Assembly (NCBI GenBank): GCA_023443925.1
Contig: JAEZSL010000203.1
Location: forward strand, 1 to 26,667
Source: Bacillota bacterium
GTDB taxonomy: Bacteria > Bacillota_A > Clostridia > Lachnospirales > Lachnospiraceae
DNA: 26,667 nt
Reading direction: 5' to 3'
Position numbers and translations under genes: made by a program. A model generated the notes under the pieces. That model searched no databases. It had not been told where the DNA came from and saw only the letters and a list, made by a program, of their open reading frames with translations. Below, in pieces: positions 1 to 8,602 of this stretch (position 1 is the first letter of the stretch; each line of letters starts with the position of its first letter).

Positions 1-74
1 GCCAAAGCACCGACACATAATAACGCATAAAAGCTCTTGCTTTTGAAAAATTCAGCTAAGCTATGTTTTTTCAT
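1..74 (-). CDS. N-terminus of an unidentified membrane or exported protein, cut by the window edge
   Basis: An ATG at 74 on the minus strand opens a reading frame of 24 codons that runs off the left edge. It is preceded by AGAGGTG at 81-87, a good ribosome binding site. The visible peptide starts MKKHSLAEFF, then has a short basic stretch followed by a hydrophobic run (YALLCVGAL), which suits a signal peptide or membrane anchor. It lies 45 bases downstream of the transglutaminase stop on the same strand, so it is probably the next gene of that operon. Too little is visible to name a family. Confidence 0.6.
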   Translation of the reverse strand, partial: MKKHSLAEFFKSKSFYALLCVGAL

Positions 75-119
75 TATTATCACCTCTAGATATATTTTCA
101 CCAGAAATGATAGTTTTAT

Positions 120-2513
120 TCATTGATAAAAATGCAGATACAAAAATCTATCAAAAAACATTCTTCTTTTTCCCAATCTTTCTTCCAGATGATACCTGAA
201 AAACTTTGAAAACTCCATAACTTCCATAAGCTCTTGTGTGTTTACCTCATATTCACCATATCTGACACCCATAAATATGCCGGCTACTTTTAAAAAATCT
301 GTCCGGTTAAAATTTATTTTATTGCCGATTCTGCCTGCAAAGGTAAGCAGCGTATCCTCATCTGTCAGATGGTAGCCCTCCTTCTCCAGATAATGCAGAA
401 TTTCAGCCATAATTAAAAAGAGTTTTCCATTACCTGAAGCATTGTTAAATTTCTTCTTATATTTACCGGATAATATTTTGTAGTAAATAAAAGCAATTCC
501 CAAAAATATAATTAAAATACTTGCTATCAGCCCCATAAAGGGCAGCAGATAATTTCTCTGCTGGTTCCGGTAAAGCTCTAAATCCTTCTCATTGTTAATC
601 AGTTCCTGATAGGCAGGCGGTATCGAAGGCTGTAATACACCTGTTCCCCCAATATTACTGTTTCCGGAAGCTTTTGTTTCTTCTTTCCACTGGGTATATC
701 TGGCACCATAGAATGCCGGTGTCGGTTCAAACGGAATCCATCCGATTCCTTCCATATATGCCTCAACCCATGCATGTGCACTGCTGCTGCCTACATTATA
801 GGCACCGGAGGCATCTTTATCCTTGTAATCCACCATAAAGCCTTCTACATAACGTGTAGGTATGCCGGCGCATCTGGCCAGCACTCCGAACGCAGAAGCA
901 AAATAGGTGCAATAACCCTTTTTCTGATAAAACAGAAAGTAATCCACAAAATCTTCTCTGCCCGGTGTCTTTCCGACTCTGGTAGTATAAGGCAGGGAAT
1001 TCAGATAAGTCTCTATAGCTTTTAATTTATCATAATCATTCTCACAGCCCTTGGTTAACTGGTCAGCCAGTATTCTGACCCGTTCCGGCAGAGAATCCGG
1101 CAGGACAGTATACCAGGTCTTAATTTCTTTTGACCGGCGGATAAGCTCCTGTTTCATAACTTCCGGGTTAATATTTGTTTGCAGAATATCATAATTAAAT
1201 AATTTTTTTGCGGTTTTGCTTAAACCCTCCGGTGATGCAGAACCATTAAACTTATCACCTTCCCGGAGCATCTTCTGAAGGAGCTTATGATTTAGATTCA
1301 ATTCATAATATCTTACATTATACCGAAACCCGATTCCTTTTGCTTTATCAGATAAAAAGGTACCCTGGGGTGTTTCATTAAATTTAAGATTCCGGTAAAA
1401 ATTAATATAGTAGGTTTTTAAGGGAAAGAAAAGAGATCTGGTCCTGATATCATAATATTCAATATCATAGCTTATGTTTTTTACGAGATTGGTTAAATCG
1501 CTGCCTGCTTCTTCTTCCCTGGCGAAGGCGGTCAATAATTCATAAAAGTCATAATAATAGTCTTCATTCTCAAATTCCCTTGCCCGCTGGCTTCTCTCCC
1601 AGCTTCGCCCCGTATAGGTATCGCTTATGGAACCGATTAAATATCCCGCCGCAGTACTTTTATTCTGAGTATTTACCTTTAAGGCCGTTTCATTCTTTAC
1701 ATCAATTTCTCCCCCAAGCTCTGTCCGGTCTTCCGAATACCCGGAAAAACTGACTGAAAATTCATTACCGGTACGGTCAAAAAAGAATTCCAGCCGGGTT
1801 ATTAAAAGAGACCCCTGCTCCTGCGCTTTATCAATAAGCTGTTTAACGCCCTTCCATTTAATGGGTTCAGAACTAGACGGCAGAGTTACCGCTAACAAGG
1901 CTATGATGATACAGGCAGGTGCCAGATAAACAGTAGCAATACTGTTATTCACCGTATTGCTGCTTTTGTAATACAGTCTGCCGCAATACTCGGCAAGGGC
2001 AGACAGAGAATAAAAGATAATTACTCCCACGGTAATTTTAGGTATACTGACTTTATTCACAGCCGAAATGATAAGCAGCACTGCCAGTACGGCCGCAGCT
2101 ATATTCTTTACCATTTTTAAACGGTGCAGGAAATAAGTAACGATACCGCACAGCAGAATAATACCCGCCATTACTGTCACGCCGTAACTTGGCTCATATA
2201 ATTCCTCATCTCCATTATAAATAAGGCACCATTGATACAGGTTCCTGATTTCCCGGATAAAATTGACCTTTAATGCGGCGGTAATAGTGATAAAAGCCAG
2301 CAGGATACCTGCTATCACTAAATAAGCCAGCAGATTTTTTTTGTACTGGTCTATAAAATATATCATGCCCAGAAAGACGACCGTTAAAAACACAAGAAAT
2401 ACAATATGGAGCCTCAAACTGAACAGATTATTAAAATAGGCACCCATAGCCAGGGTAAGCAAAAGGCTTTCCGTAACGGCCAATCTTCTTATTAACTGCT
2501 TTTCTGTATTCAT
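120..2513 (-). CDS. Membrane transglutaminase-like protein (TgpA family)
   Basis: This 797-residue protein has about seven hydrophobic segments in residues 10-215, a large extracytoplasmic region, one more membrane segment at about 656-678 and a cytoplasmic tail. The transglutaminase/protease-like core is at about 480-600. The catalytic Cys535 is in KKGYCTYFASAFG and His580 in SSSAHAWVEAY; the third position is Glu596 in GWIPFEPTP, where many family members have Asp. The architecture matches the DUF3488/TgpA-type proteins found beside MoxR and DUF58 genes. The start overlaps the stop of the DUF58 gene by 4 bases, which suggests translational coupling. The substrate is unknown. A role in processing or crosslinking envelope proteins or peptidoglycan is inferred from the family and topology only. 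Confidence 0.88.
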   Translation of the reverse strand: MNTEKQLIRRLAVTESLLLTLAMGAYFNNLFSLRLHIVFLVFLTVVFLGMIYFIDQYKKNLLAYLVIAGILLAFITITAALKVNFIREIRNLYQWCLIYNGDEELYEPSYGVTVMAGIILLCGIVTYFLHRLKMVKNIAAAVLAVLLIISAVNKVSIPKITVGVIIFYSLSALAEYCGRLYYKSSNTVNNSIATVYLAPACIIIALLAVTLPSSSEPIKWKGVKQLIDKAQEQGSLLITRLEFFFDRTGNEFSVSFSGYSEDRTELGGEIDVKNETALKVNTQNKSTAAGYLIGSISDTYTGRSWERSQRAREFENEDYYYDFYELLTAFAREEEAGSDLTNLVKNISYDIEYYDIRTRSLFFPLKTYYINFYRNLKFNETPQGTFLSDKAKGIGFRYNVRYYELNLNHKLLQKMLREGDKFNGSASPEGLSKTAKKLFNYDILQTNINPEVMKQELIRRSKEIKTWYTVLPDSLPERVRILADQLTKGCENDYDKLKAIETYLNSLPYTTRVGKTPGREDFVDYFLFYQKKGYCTYFASAFGVLARCAGIPTRYVEGFMVDYKDKDASGAYNVGSSSAHAWVEAYMEGIGWIPFEPTPAFYGARYTQWKEETKASGNSNIGGTGVLQPSIPPAYQELINNEKDLELYRNQQRNYLLPFMGLIASILIIFLGIAFIYYKILSGKYKKKFNNASGNGKLFLIMAEILHYLEKEGYHLTDEDTLLTFAGRIGNKINFNRTDFLKVAGIFMGVRYGEYEVNTQELMEVMEFSKFFRYHLEERLGKRRMFFDRFLYLHFYQ

Positions 2514-3694
2514 GCCTTTAATACCTCCCCGATTTCATCCTCCCTTGTTACCTGTTTTACTAGAATTCCGGAAAGTTTCAGGCTTTTTACCATTTCCTCC
2601 TCGTCCGCCTCAATCTTATCACGAATTAGCAGTAAGGACAGGTCATTGCCTTTTTCTGTGAGTCCTAACATTACCTTGTAGAGTTCAAAGGTGAGCTCAT
2701 GTGTAATAACAATATAAAATCCCGTGTTCTCAGTAAAATTCATACTGTCCTTTAATATGCTTTCTACAGGAACCGATGAATGAAAGTGCATTTGGATCGT
2801 AAGACGGTAAAACAGGTCAAAATCCGTTTTCCCTCCGATGAAAATATTCTTTATACCCGCCTGCTCATAATATACCTTCACCCTTGTATTGTTTTCTTTA
2901 CAGTAGTTGGCAATCGCAAGCGTACCTTCAATAATCTGGTCCTCTGTGATAATTGTGGCAAGGCTGTCTTCCTGTACCGGTCTCAGATCCATGAGTATGG
3001 CCGTTTCCGTTTTGGGATTGCTGATAAACTTTCGGCAAAATAACTGATTGCGTCTGGCACTTACTTTCCAATGGATCTGCTTTTTACTGTCACCTGATAT
3101 GTATTTTCTTGTCTCCAGATCCATGGCATCCAAAGACAAGTTTCGCAGATAAGGTGTGTTCTTAACATCCTTAACCGCCGGTGCTATACTAAGTTTCGGG
3201 ATGTTTACCACCCGGGGAAGCACCGTAACTTTTAGTTTGGAGTAAATAGGATAGGTAATCTTAAATAAATATAAATAATCAATAATATCCACCGTACTGG
3301 CACCTACATAGTATTCGCCCCGGTAGCTGCACCTAAGATGGGTTTCCATCTTCTCCGATTGTCCCGGCAAAAGACAGTATTCCCTGATATCGTCCATATT
3401 GGCTATACTGGATTTGTCATGGAGAAAGTTAACCTTAATACTACGGAAGGTTATATAATCTTCATTGGCCAGCGTAAAGGCATAGGGAATAAGATCACCT
3501 TTTACCACGATCCTCTGGCCAATTTCCTGATAGATACGAAAACGTATATATACATAAAAGGTATAAAGAACGGAAACTGCCGGTATGGATAAGCTCATAT
3601 AAAAAAGAGCATACGAAACATTTCCGCCGTAATAACTGGCGAAAATGGCCGATGCTATGATAAAAATCAGCATTATAATGCGGTTAATAAACAT
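2510..3694 (-). CDS. DUF58 domain protein
   Basis: The protein has two N-terminal hydrophobic segments (within the first 50 residues) and a soluble remainder. The DUF58 signature Y-I-S-G-D-S-x3-I-H-W-K-x-S-A-R-R is at about residues 198-214, followed by a von Willebrand A-like fold region with ILMDLRP. I place the start at 3694, giving 394 residues, because AAGGAG at 3699-3704 stands 4 bases in front of this ATG. An in-frame ATG at 3718 would add 8 residues but has no Shine-Dalgarno sequence. It sits between moxR and the transglutaminase gene, the usual order for this three-gene module. DUF58 proteins are thought to work with MoxR ATPases, but the biochemical role is unclear. Confidence 0.87.
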   Translation of the reverse strand: MFINRIIMLIFIIASAIFASYYGGNVSYALFYMSLSIPAVSVLYTFYVYIRFRIYQEIGQRIVVKGDLIPYAFTLANEDYITFRSIKVNFLHDKSSIANMDDIREYCLLPGQSEKMETHLRCSYRGEYYVGASTVDIIDYLYLFKITYPIYSKLKVTVLPRVVNIPKLSIAPAVKDVKNTPYLRNLSLDAMDLETRKYISGDSKKQIHWKVSARRNQLFCRKFISNPKTETAILMDLRPVQEDSLATIITEDQIIEGTLAIANYCKENNTRVKVYYEQAGIKNIFIGGKTDFDLFYRLTIQMHFHSSVPVESILKDSMNFTENTGFYIVITHELTFELYKVMLGLTEKGNDLSLLLIRDKIEADEEEMVKSLKLSGILVKQVTREDEIGEVLKA

Positions 3695-3738
3695 ATAACT
3701 CCTTCCTGCATTTGCCATGTTATCGGACTATGCGGCCA

Positions 3739-4680
3739 TCATACAGGAAGTATGGGTACACGGTATTTGGTTATAATCTTATCAAGCACCTTCTCCGCCG
3801 TAAGCTTATTCAATCTGGCTTCCGGTGAAAGTATCAGCCTGTGCCGTATCACAGGATGAATTACTTTTTGAATATCATCGGGAATACAGTAATCCCTGCT
3901 GTCATAATAAGCTGCCGCCTGGGACGCCCGGATCAGGGCCAGGGTGGCTCTTGGACTGGCACCTAGTGCGATATTGGTATCCTTTCTTGTTCCGTCCATT
4001 ATTTCAATTATGTAGGAAATCAAATCACGGTGTATTTTAACGCTCTTCACTTCCTCCTGCATAGCAGATATGGTTTTCCCGTCCGTTACAGCTTCCAGTG
4101 ATTTAATGGGGCTCTGTCTGATGTAATAATCAGCCATCCGTTTCTCATCCGCCATACTTGGATAACCCATGGACAATTTCATAAGAAAACGGTCCAGCTG
4201 TGCTTCCGGAAGATTATAGGTTCCCAGATAGTCAATCGGATTCTGGGTAGCAATAACCATAAAAGGACTTGGCAGCGGATAGGTCTTTCCATCCACACTG
4301 ATCTGTTTTTCCTCCATGGCTTCCAATAAGCTGGCCTGGGTCTTTGGGGATGTCCGGTTGACTTCATCTGCCAATATAATATGATTCATAATAGCACCGG
4401 GAGTAAATTCAAATTGTCCCGTCTGCATATTATAAACAGATACACCGGTTATATCGCTGGGCAGTGTATCGGGAGTGAACTGAATCCGGTTAAAGCCGCA
4501 GTCAATAGATCTGGATATGGCATTGGCCAGCGTAGTTTTTCCGACACCAGGCACATCCTCTATCAGAAGATGTCCTTCCGATAACAAGGTCATCACCGCT
4601 AATTCAATTACTTCAGTTTTTCCTACTATAACTTTTTCGATATTCTTAACTATGTCCCCTATTACTTTTTGCTTCTGCAT
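3739..4680 (-). CDS. MoxR-family AAA+ ATPase
   Basis: This 313-residue cytoplasmic ATPase is of normal length for the MoxR/RavA class (AAA_3 domain). Visible motifs are Walker A GVGKTT at 45-50, Walker B with Asp105-Glu106 in IILADEVNR, sensor 1 Asn147 in ATQNP, and Arg164 in EAQLDRF as the likely arginine finger. The C-terminal lid contains GASPRATLAL. GGGAGG lies 5 bases before the ATG. It is the first gene of the operon with DUF58 and transglutaminase genes, and in this setting MoxR is inferred to act as a chaperone or remodeller for the envelope partners. Two tandem promoters lie upstream. Confidence 0.93.
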   Translation of the reverse strand: MQKQKVIGDIVKNIEKVIVGKTEVIELAVMTLLSEGHLLIEDVPGVGKTTLANAISRSIDCGFNRIQFTPDTLPSDITGVSVYNMQTGQFEFTPGAIMNHIILADEVNRTSPKTQASLLEAMEEKQISVDGKTYPLPSPFMVIATQNPIDYLGTYNLPEAQLDRFLMKLSMGYPSMADEKRMADYYIRQSPIKSLEAVTDGKTISAMQEEVKSVKIHRDLISYIIEIMDGTRKDTNIALGASPRATLALIRASQAAAYYDSRDYCIPDDIQKVIHPVIRHRLILSPEARLNKLTAEKVLDKIITKYRVPILPV

Positions 4681-4795
4681 AGACCCTCCCGATTTCAGCT
4701 GGCGGCGAAACCGGTAATTACAACTTAAATCTATGCTTCGCAGCTGCTATTATTATTTGATTATAATCTGCCGCGCTCTTTGGTCCAGTTTAAAT

Positions 4796-4823
4796 AAGAT
4801 ATATTCCTGATAAAGCTTGTCAA
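4796..4823 (-). promoter_or_regulatory. Second (proximal) sigma-A promoter of the moxR operon
   Basis: On the minus strand TTGACA (4818-4823) is followed after 16 bases by TATCTT (4796-4801). The -35 is perfect and the -10 is moderate. It lies about 55 bases closer to moxR than the other promoter. The remaining part of the intergenic stretch 4681-5027 shows no other gene or structured RNA that I can recognise. Confidence 0.5.
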
Positions 4824-4850
4824 TGAATTAACATTGAAACTCCTAATATT

Positions 4851-4878
4851 ATCATATCACTTCCTGAAAATTTGTCAA
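4851..4878 (-). promoter_or_regulatory. Distal sigma-A promoter of the moxR operon, extended -10
   Basis: On the minus strand TTGACA (4873-4878) is followed after 16 bases by TATGAT (4851-4856), preceded by TGA to give an extended -10. This is the strongest promoter match for the moxR operon and would give an mRNA leader of about 165 bases. Confidence 0.68.
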
Positions 4879-5027
4879 TTGCTTCCATGTCTTATCCAGA
4901 GAAGTATAAAATTATATGTATAGATAATCAATACTATATTTTTATCCTTGCTTATGGTATTCTTTAATAAATTAGAATTTGTCTATTTGATATGCTTCGG
5001 ATTATTTATATAATACAGGAGGTTATG

Positions 5028-5540
5028 ATGAATAGGTTAATTACAGAGGCTTTGCGAAACCAGTTTGACTCCACATTTCATATGGCGCGTATACTTGTAC
5101 AGGTATGTCCGGAGAAAATCTGGTCTACATCCTATAACGAAGTTCCCTTTTGGCAGCAGGTTTTTCATTATGTTTATTATATTGATTTCTGGATGCGGGA
5201 GAAGATTGATGATAGTGAATGGCGTACAAAGACTTTTGATGATGATTATACCACTGATTTATATGCAGACAGCTATGAAGGTTTATTTATTTCACAAGAC
5301 ATAATGCTAGAATACCTTGATGCTATTCAGATTAAAACCACTTGCTTATTTGATAATCTGAATGACGAAAAATTGAGTACTTCGGTTTTTTACAATAGCT
5401 CACAACATACATATACTGATGTAATTATCGGACAAATAAGACATATTATGTATAACATTGGCTATCTAAATGGCATATTGCGCGAGTTGGGGCTGCCGGA
5501 ATCGGATTGGTATGCCTATAATGAGCCAGAAGGTTCATAA
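5028..5540 (+). CDS. DinB-like four-helix protein
   Basis: The 170-residue product resembles the DinB/YfiT-like superfamily of metal-binding four-helix bundles, which includes thiol S-transferases and many proteins of unknown role. His47 (in VFHYVYYIDFW) and His139 (in GQIRHIMYNIGYLNG) are at positions that usually bind metal. The residue four after His139, usually a third His, is Asn143 here. AGGAGG at 5017-5022 favours ATG 5028 (5-base spacing); ATG 5025 is adjacent, and an upstream ATG at 4992 would place the ribosome site inside the gene. It stands alone between divergent and convergent neighbours with its own terminator. The function cannot be named from sequence. Confidence 0.75.
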   Translation: MNRLITEALRNQFDSTFHMARILVQVCPEKIWSTSYNEVPFWQQVFHYVYYIDFWMREKIDDSEWRTKTFDDDYTTDLYADSYEGLFISQDIMLEYLDAIQIKTTCLFDNLNDEKLSTSVFYNSSQHTYTDVIIGQIRHIMYNIGYLNGILRELGLPESDWYAYNEPEGS

Positions 5541-5601
5541 ACATATTCGCACAGCAACCAGCGAAACGAGGCAGCTTCCAATTTAGTAAAGTAGATTTAC
5601 G

Positions 5602-5640
5602 AAAGGCACGGAAATTCCCGTGCCTTTAATCTGTATAACT
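5602..5640 (+). terminator. Terminator after the DinB-like gene
   Basis: A perfect 10-bp stem, AAAGGCACGG (5602-5611) with CCGTGCCTTT (5618-5627), has a 6-base loop and a moderately T-rich tail. It lies about 60 bases after the DinB-like stop. Confidence 0.6.
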
Positions 5641-5688
5641 ATTTTGTTTTGCATAATCCGGACGCAATCATTAATTTATCTACAGCCT

Positions 5689-5712
5689 GAGAGCCCAGGA
5701 TTTAGGGCTCTC
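5689..5712 (-). terminator. Inverted repeat, possible glgP terminator
   Basis: GAGAGCCC (5689-5696) pairs with GGGCTCTC (5705-5712) around an 8-base loop. It lies about 80 bases beyond the glgP stop. There is no clear T-run on either side, so the terminator role is uncertain. Confidence 0.4.
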
Positions 5713-5793
5713 CGTTCTATATAAAAGAGATTAATTATAAGTTTGGTGCTATCGTACCGCACCTGGTGGCTGAATTCTGTTTCTTCATTCGTC

Positions 5794-8241
5794 TTATAAA
5801 GTTACATTTTCAAGATGCCATATATCCCTGACATATTCCATAATTGTTCTGTCTGAAGAAAACTTACCGCAGTTAGCCGTATTCAGGAGTGCCGATCTGG
5901 CCCATTCCGTCTTGTTTGCATACGCTGCTTCAACCCTTTTTTGAGCTTCCTCATATGCCCTGAAGTCTTTTAGGATAAAGTATTGATCAGCCCTTTCTCC
6001 TCCTCTTACTTCCAGTAAAGATTCATATATCTCCTTAAACAATTCTCTGTTATCCCCTGAATAAGTTCCATCTGTCAGCTGTTCCACTACCAGCCGGATC
6101 TCCTCATCCGTATTATAAATATCTTTTGGATTGTAACCGCCGTTTTGTTCGAAGTGTATAACTTCATCCGCACTAAGGCCAAACAGAAAAGCATTCTTTA
6201 CTCCGGCTTCTTCTACGATTTCAACGTTAGCCCCATCCAGAGTACCAAGGGTCAGCGCTCCGTTTAGCATGAATTTCATATTACCGGTTCCGGATGCTTC
6301 CTTACTGGCAGTTGATATTTGTTCGGATACATCGGCTGCGGCGAAAATCAGTTCCGCATTGGAAACCCGGTAATTTTCAATAAAGATCACCTTTATTTTT
6401 CCGCCTATGGCTTTATCATTGTTAACAACTTCGGCAACGCTGTTAATCAGCTTAATAATTGCTTTGGCACGGCTGTAACCGGCGGAAGCCTTCGCTCCGA
6501 ATATAAAGGTCCTGGCGGTAAAGGGCATATCCGGATTCTTCTTTAACCGGTTATATAAATGCATAATGTGCAGGATATTTAAAAGCTGCCGCTTATATTC
6601 ATGAAGTCTTTTCACCTGGATATCAAATATAGATTCCGGATCCACTTCAATACCGTTAAGTGCTTTAATATATTCCGCAAGCCTCTGTTTATTTTTATAT
6701 TTGATCTCCATAAACTCCTTAAGGCTTTTATCATCCTCCCCATACCTTTTTAACTGATTGATTTTTGTTAACTCGGTAATCCAGCCATCTCCGATTTTAG
6801 CTGTTACCCACTCTGCCAGCAGCGGATTGCCATGGAGCAGAAAACGCCGCTGGGTAATGCCATTGGTCTTATTGTTGAATTTATGGGGAAATAGTTCATA
6901 AAAGTCTTTTAGTTCCTGATTCTTTAAAATTTCCGTATGGAGTTTTGCCACACCATTAACGGAAAAGCTTCCAACGATAGCCAGATGCGCCATCCTTACC
7001 TGGCCTTTATAAAGAATGGACATTTTATCGGTCTTATCCTGATTTCCCGGATAGATGCGGTTTAGATCTATTAAAAATCTCCGGTTTATTTCTTCCACTA
7101 TCTGATATATTCTGGGCAGGAGTCTGGAAAACAGGTCAATCGGCCATTTTTCCAAAGCTTCCGACATAATGGTATGATTGGTATAAGCACAGGTTTTGCT
7201 GGTAATATCCCAGGCTTCCTCCCAGCCCAAGCAGTACTCATCCAGTAAAATCCGCATCAGTTCCGCCACCGTTACCGTAGGGTGGGTATCATTTAACTGA
7301 AAACATACTTTTTCATGGAGTTTACGGATATCCGCATGATTCTCCATATACTTAATGACTGCCCGCGATACGCTGGCAGAAACAAAGAAATACTGCTGTT
7401 TTAAACGCAGTTCCTTTCCGGCATAATGATTGTCATTGGGATAGAGGACTTCACAGATCGTTCTGGCCAGGTTCTCCTGTTCCACAGCTTTTTCATAATC
7501 CCCTTTATCAAAAGAGTCCAGATTAAACGTATTGATGGCTTCGGCATCCCAGATTCTTAAAGTATTTACTATATTATTGCCGTAACCGGTAACCGGAAGA
7601 TCATAAGGTACCGCCAGTACGGACTGGTAATTCTCCTGTATGAACCGGTCCCTTCCCTGGTCATCCCGTATCATTCGGACATACCCGCCAAACCGGATTT
7701 CCTGGGCGTATTCCGGACGTTTGATTTCAAATGGATTTCCGTGCTTTAACCAGTTATCCGGTACCTCCACCTGAAAACCGTTCTCAATCTTCTGTTCAAA
7801 CATCCCGTATTTATAGCGGATTCCACAGCCGTAAGCCGGGTATCCCAGCGTAGATAAAGAATCCAGAAAACAAGCCGCCAGCCTTCCAAGGCCTCCGTTG
7901 CCAAGAGCGGCATCCGGTTCTTCGTCCTCAATTACATTCAGATCAAGGCCCATTTCCTCTAATACTTCGCGTATGTCTTTGTCAGCTCTTAAGTTAATAA
8001 TTATATTTCCGAGAGCCCGGCCCATTAAAAACTCCATGGATAAATAATATACCGTTTTGACATCCTGCTCTTCATAAACCTTATGGGTCTCCATCCAGCT
8101 TTCTATTAAATGGTTTTTAACCGTATAAGCCACACCTTGAAAAATCTGCTGACTGGTTGCCTCCTGCAGGGTTTTGCGGAATAAGAGCTTTATATAGCCT
8201 TCTACGTTGTTTTTGAATTCCTGTTTATTGAAATTCTGCAT
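5794..8241 (-). CDS. glgP: Glycogen/starch phosphorylase (GT35)
   Basis: This cytoplasmic enzyme releases glucose 1-phosphate from the ends of alpha-1,4-glucans, using pyridoxal phosphate. The 815-residue length is normal for the family. The cofactor motif EASGTGNMKFMLNGALTLG is intact with the Schiff-base Lys at 656. Other family blocks include YLSMEFLMGRALGN near the N-terminus, LGNGGLGRLAACFLDS, QLNDTHPTVTVAELMR and VKRLHEYKRQLLN. I chose ATG 8241 because AGGAGG at 8248-8253 lies 6 bases before it; the longer frame to 8322 has no such site and non-conserved residues. It appears to be a single-gene unit here, not linked to other glycogen genes in the window. Glycogen storage is common in sporulating clostridia. 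Confidence 0.97.
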   Translation of the reverse strand: MQNFNKQEFKNNVEGYIKLLFRKTLQEATSQQIFQGVAYTVKNHLIESWMETHKVYEEQDVKTVYYLSMEFLMGRALGNIIINLRADKDIREVLEEMGLDLNVIEDEEPDAALGNGGLGRLAACFLDSLSTLGYPAYGCGIRYKYGMFEQKIENGFQVEVPDNWLKHGNPFEIKRPEYAQEIRFGGYVRMIRDDQGRDRFIQENYQSVLAVPYDLPVTGYGNNIVNTLRIWDAEAINTFNLDSFDKGDYEKAVEQENLARTICEVLYPNDNHYAGKELRLKQQYFFVSASVSRAVIKYMENHADIRKLHEKVCFQLNDTHPTVTVAELMRILLDEYCLGWEEAWDITSKTCAYTNHTIMSEALEKWPIDLFSRLLPRIYQIVEEINRRFLIDLNRIYPGNQDKTDKMSILYKGQVRMAHLAIVGSFSVNGVAKLHTEILKNQELKDFYELFPHKFNNKTNGITQRRFLLHGNPLLAEWVTAKIGDGWITELTKINQLKRYGEDDKSLKEFMEIKYKNKQRLAEYIKALNGIEVDPESIFDIQVKRLHEYKRQLLNILHIMHLYNRLKKNPDMPFTARTFIFGAKASAGYSRAKAIIKLINSVAEVVNNDKAIGGKIKVIFIENYRVSNAELIFAAADVSEQISTASKEASGTGNMKFMLNGALTLGTLDGANVEIVEEAGVKNAFLFGLSADEVIHFEQNGGYNPKDIYNTDEEIRLVVEQLTDGTYSGDNRELFKEIYESLLEVRGGERADQYFILKDFRAYEEAQKRVEAAYANKTEWARSALLNTANCGKFSSDRTIMEYVRDIWHLENVTL

Positions 8242-8292
8242 ATTGCCCCTCCTTTCGCCATTAAACATTAATTTTCCACAATTATTGTTTCT

Positions 8293-8322
8293 ATTATATA
8301 ATATGTACCCCGATAAACACAA
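8293..8322 (-). promoter_or_regulatory. Probable glgP promoter
   Basis: On the minus strand TATAAT (8293-8298) is preceded after an 18-base spacer by TTGTGT (8317-8322), a weak -35. The leader to the glgP start would be about 45 bases. The rest of 8323-8602 holds only an inverted repeat at 8543-8593; I see no gene in it. Confidence 0.5.
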
Positions 8323-8542
8323 GTGGCTGTCTCAGCAATTAAGATATGCTTTTTTAATGATTACAATACAATTCAGGGAATTTTATGCTGTGAACCGGCT
8401 TGCACAAAGCAGAATTACCGTAAAATAGATTTAAGAAATTGGCGGAAGTTTATTTAAGCTATGGGGGTTAAATGCCCATATAGATTGTATATTTTTTATT
8501 ACAGCAAATTAAATTTTTTTATACTTTATCCCCTGAATGCAT

Positions 8543-8593
8543 AACGGGTTTTCATCCTCGGATCTTTTGCGGACCCGGAGATGAAAACCCGTT
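8543..8593 (-). terminator. Strong inverted repeat after the sleC-like gene
   Basis: AACGGGTTTTCATC (8543-8556) is perfectly complementary to GATGAAAACCCGTT (8580-8593), a 14-bp stem with a partly pairable 23-base loop. It begins 10 bases after the stop of the sleC-like gene. A T-run does not follow on either strand, so it is either an atypical terminator or an mRNA 3'-end stabiliser. Confidence 0.55.
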
Positions 8594-8602
8594 GACCAGA
8601 CC

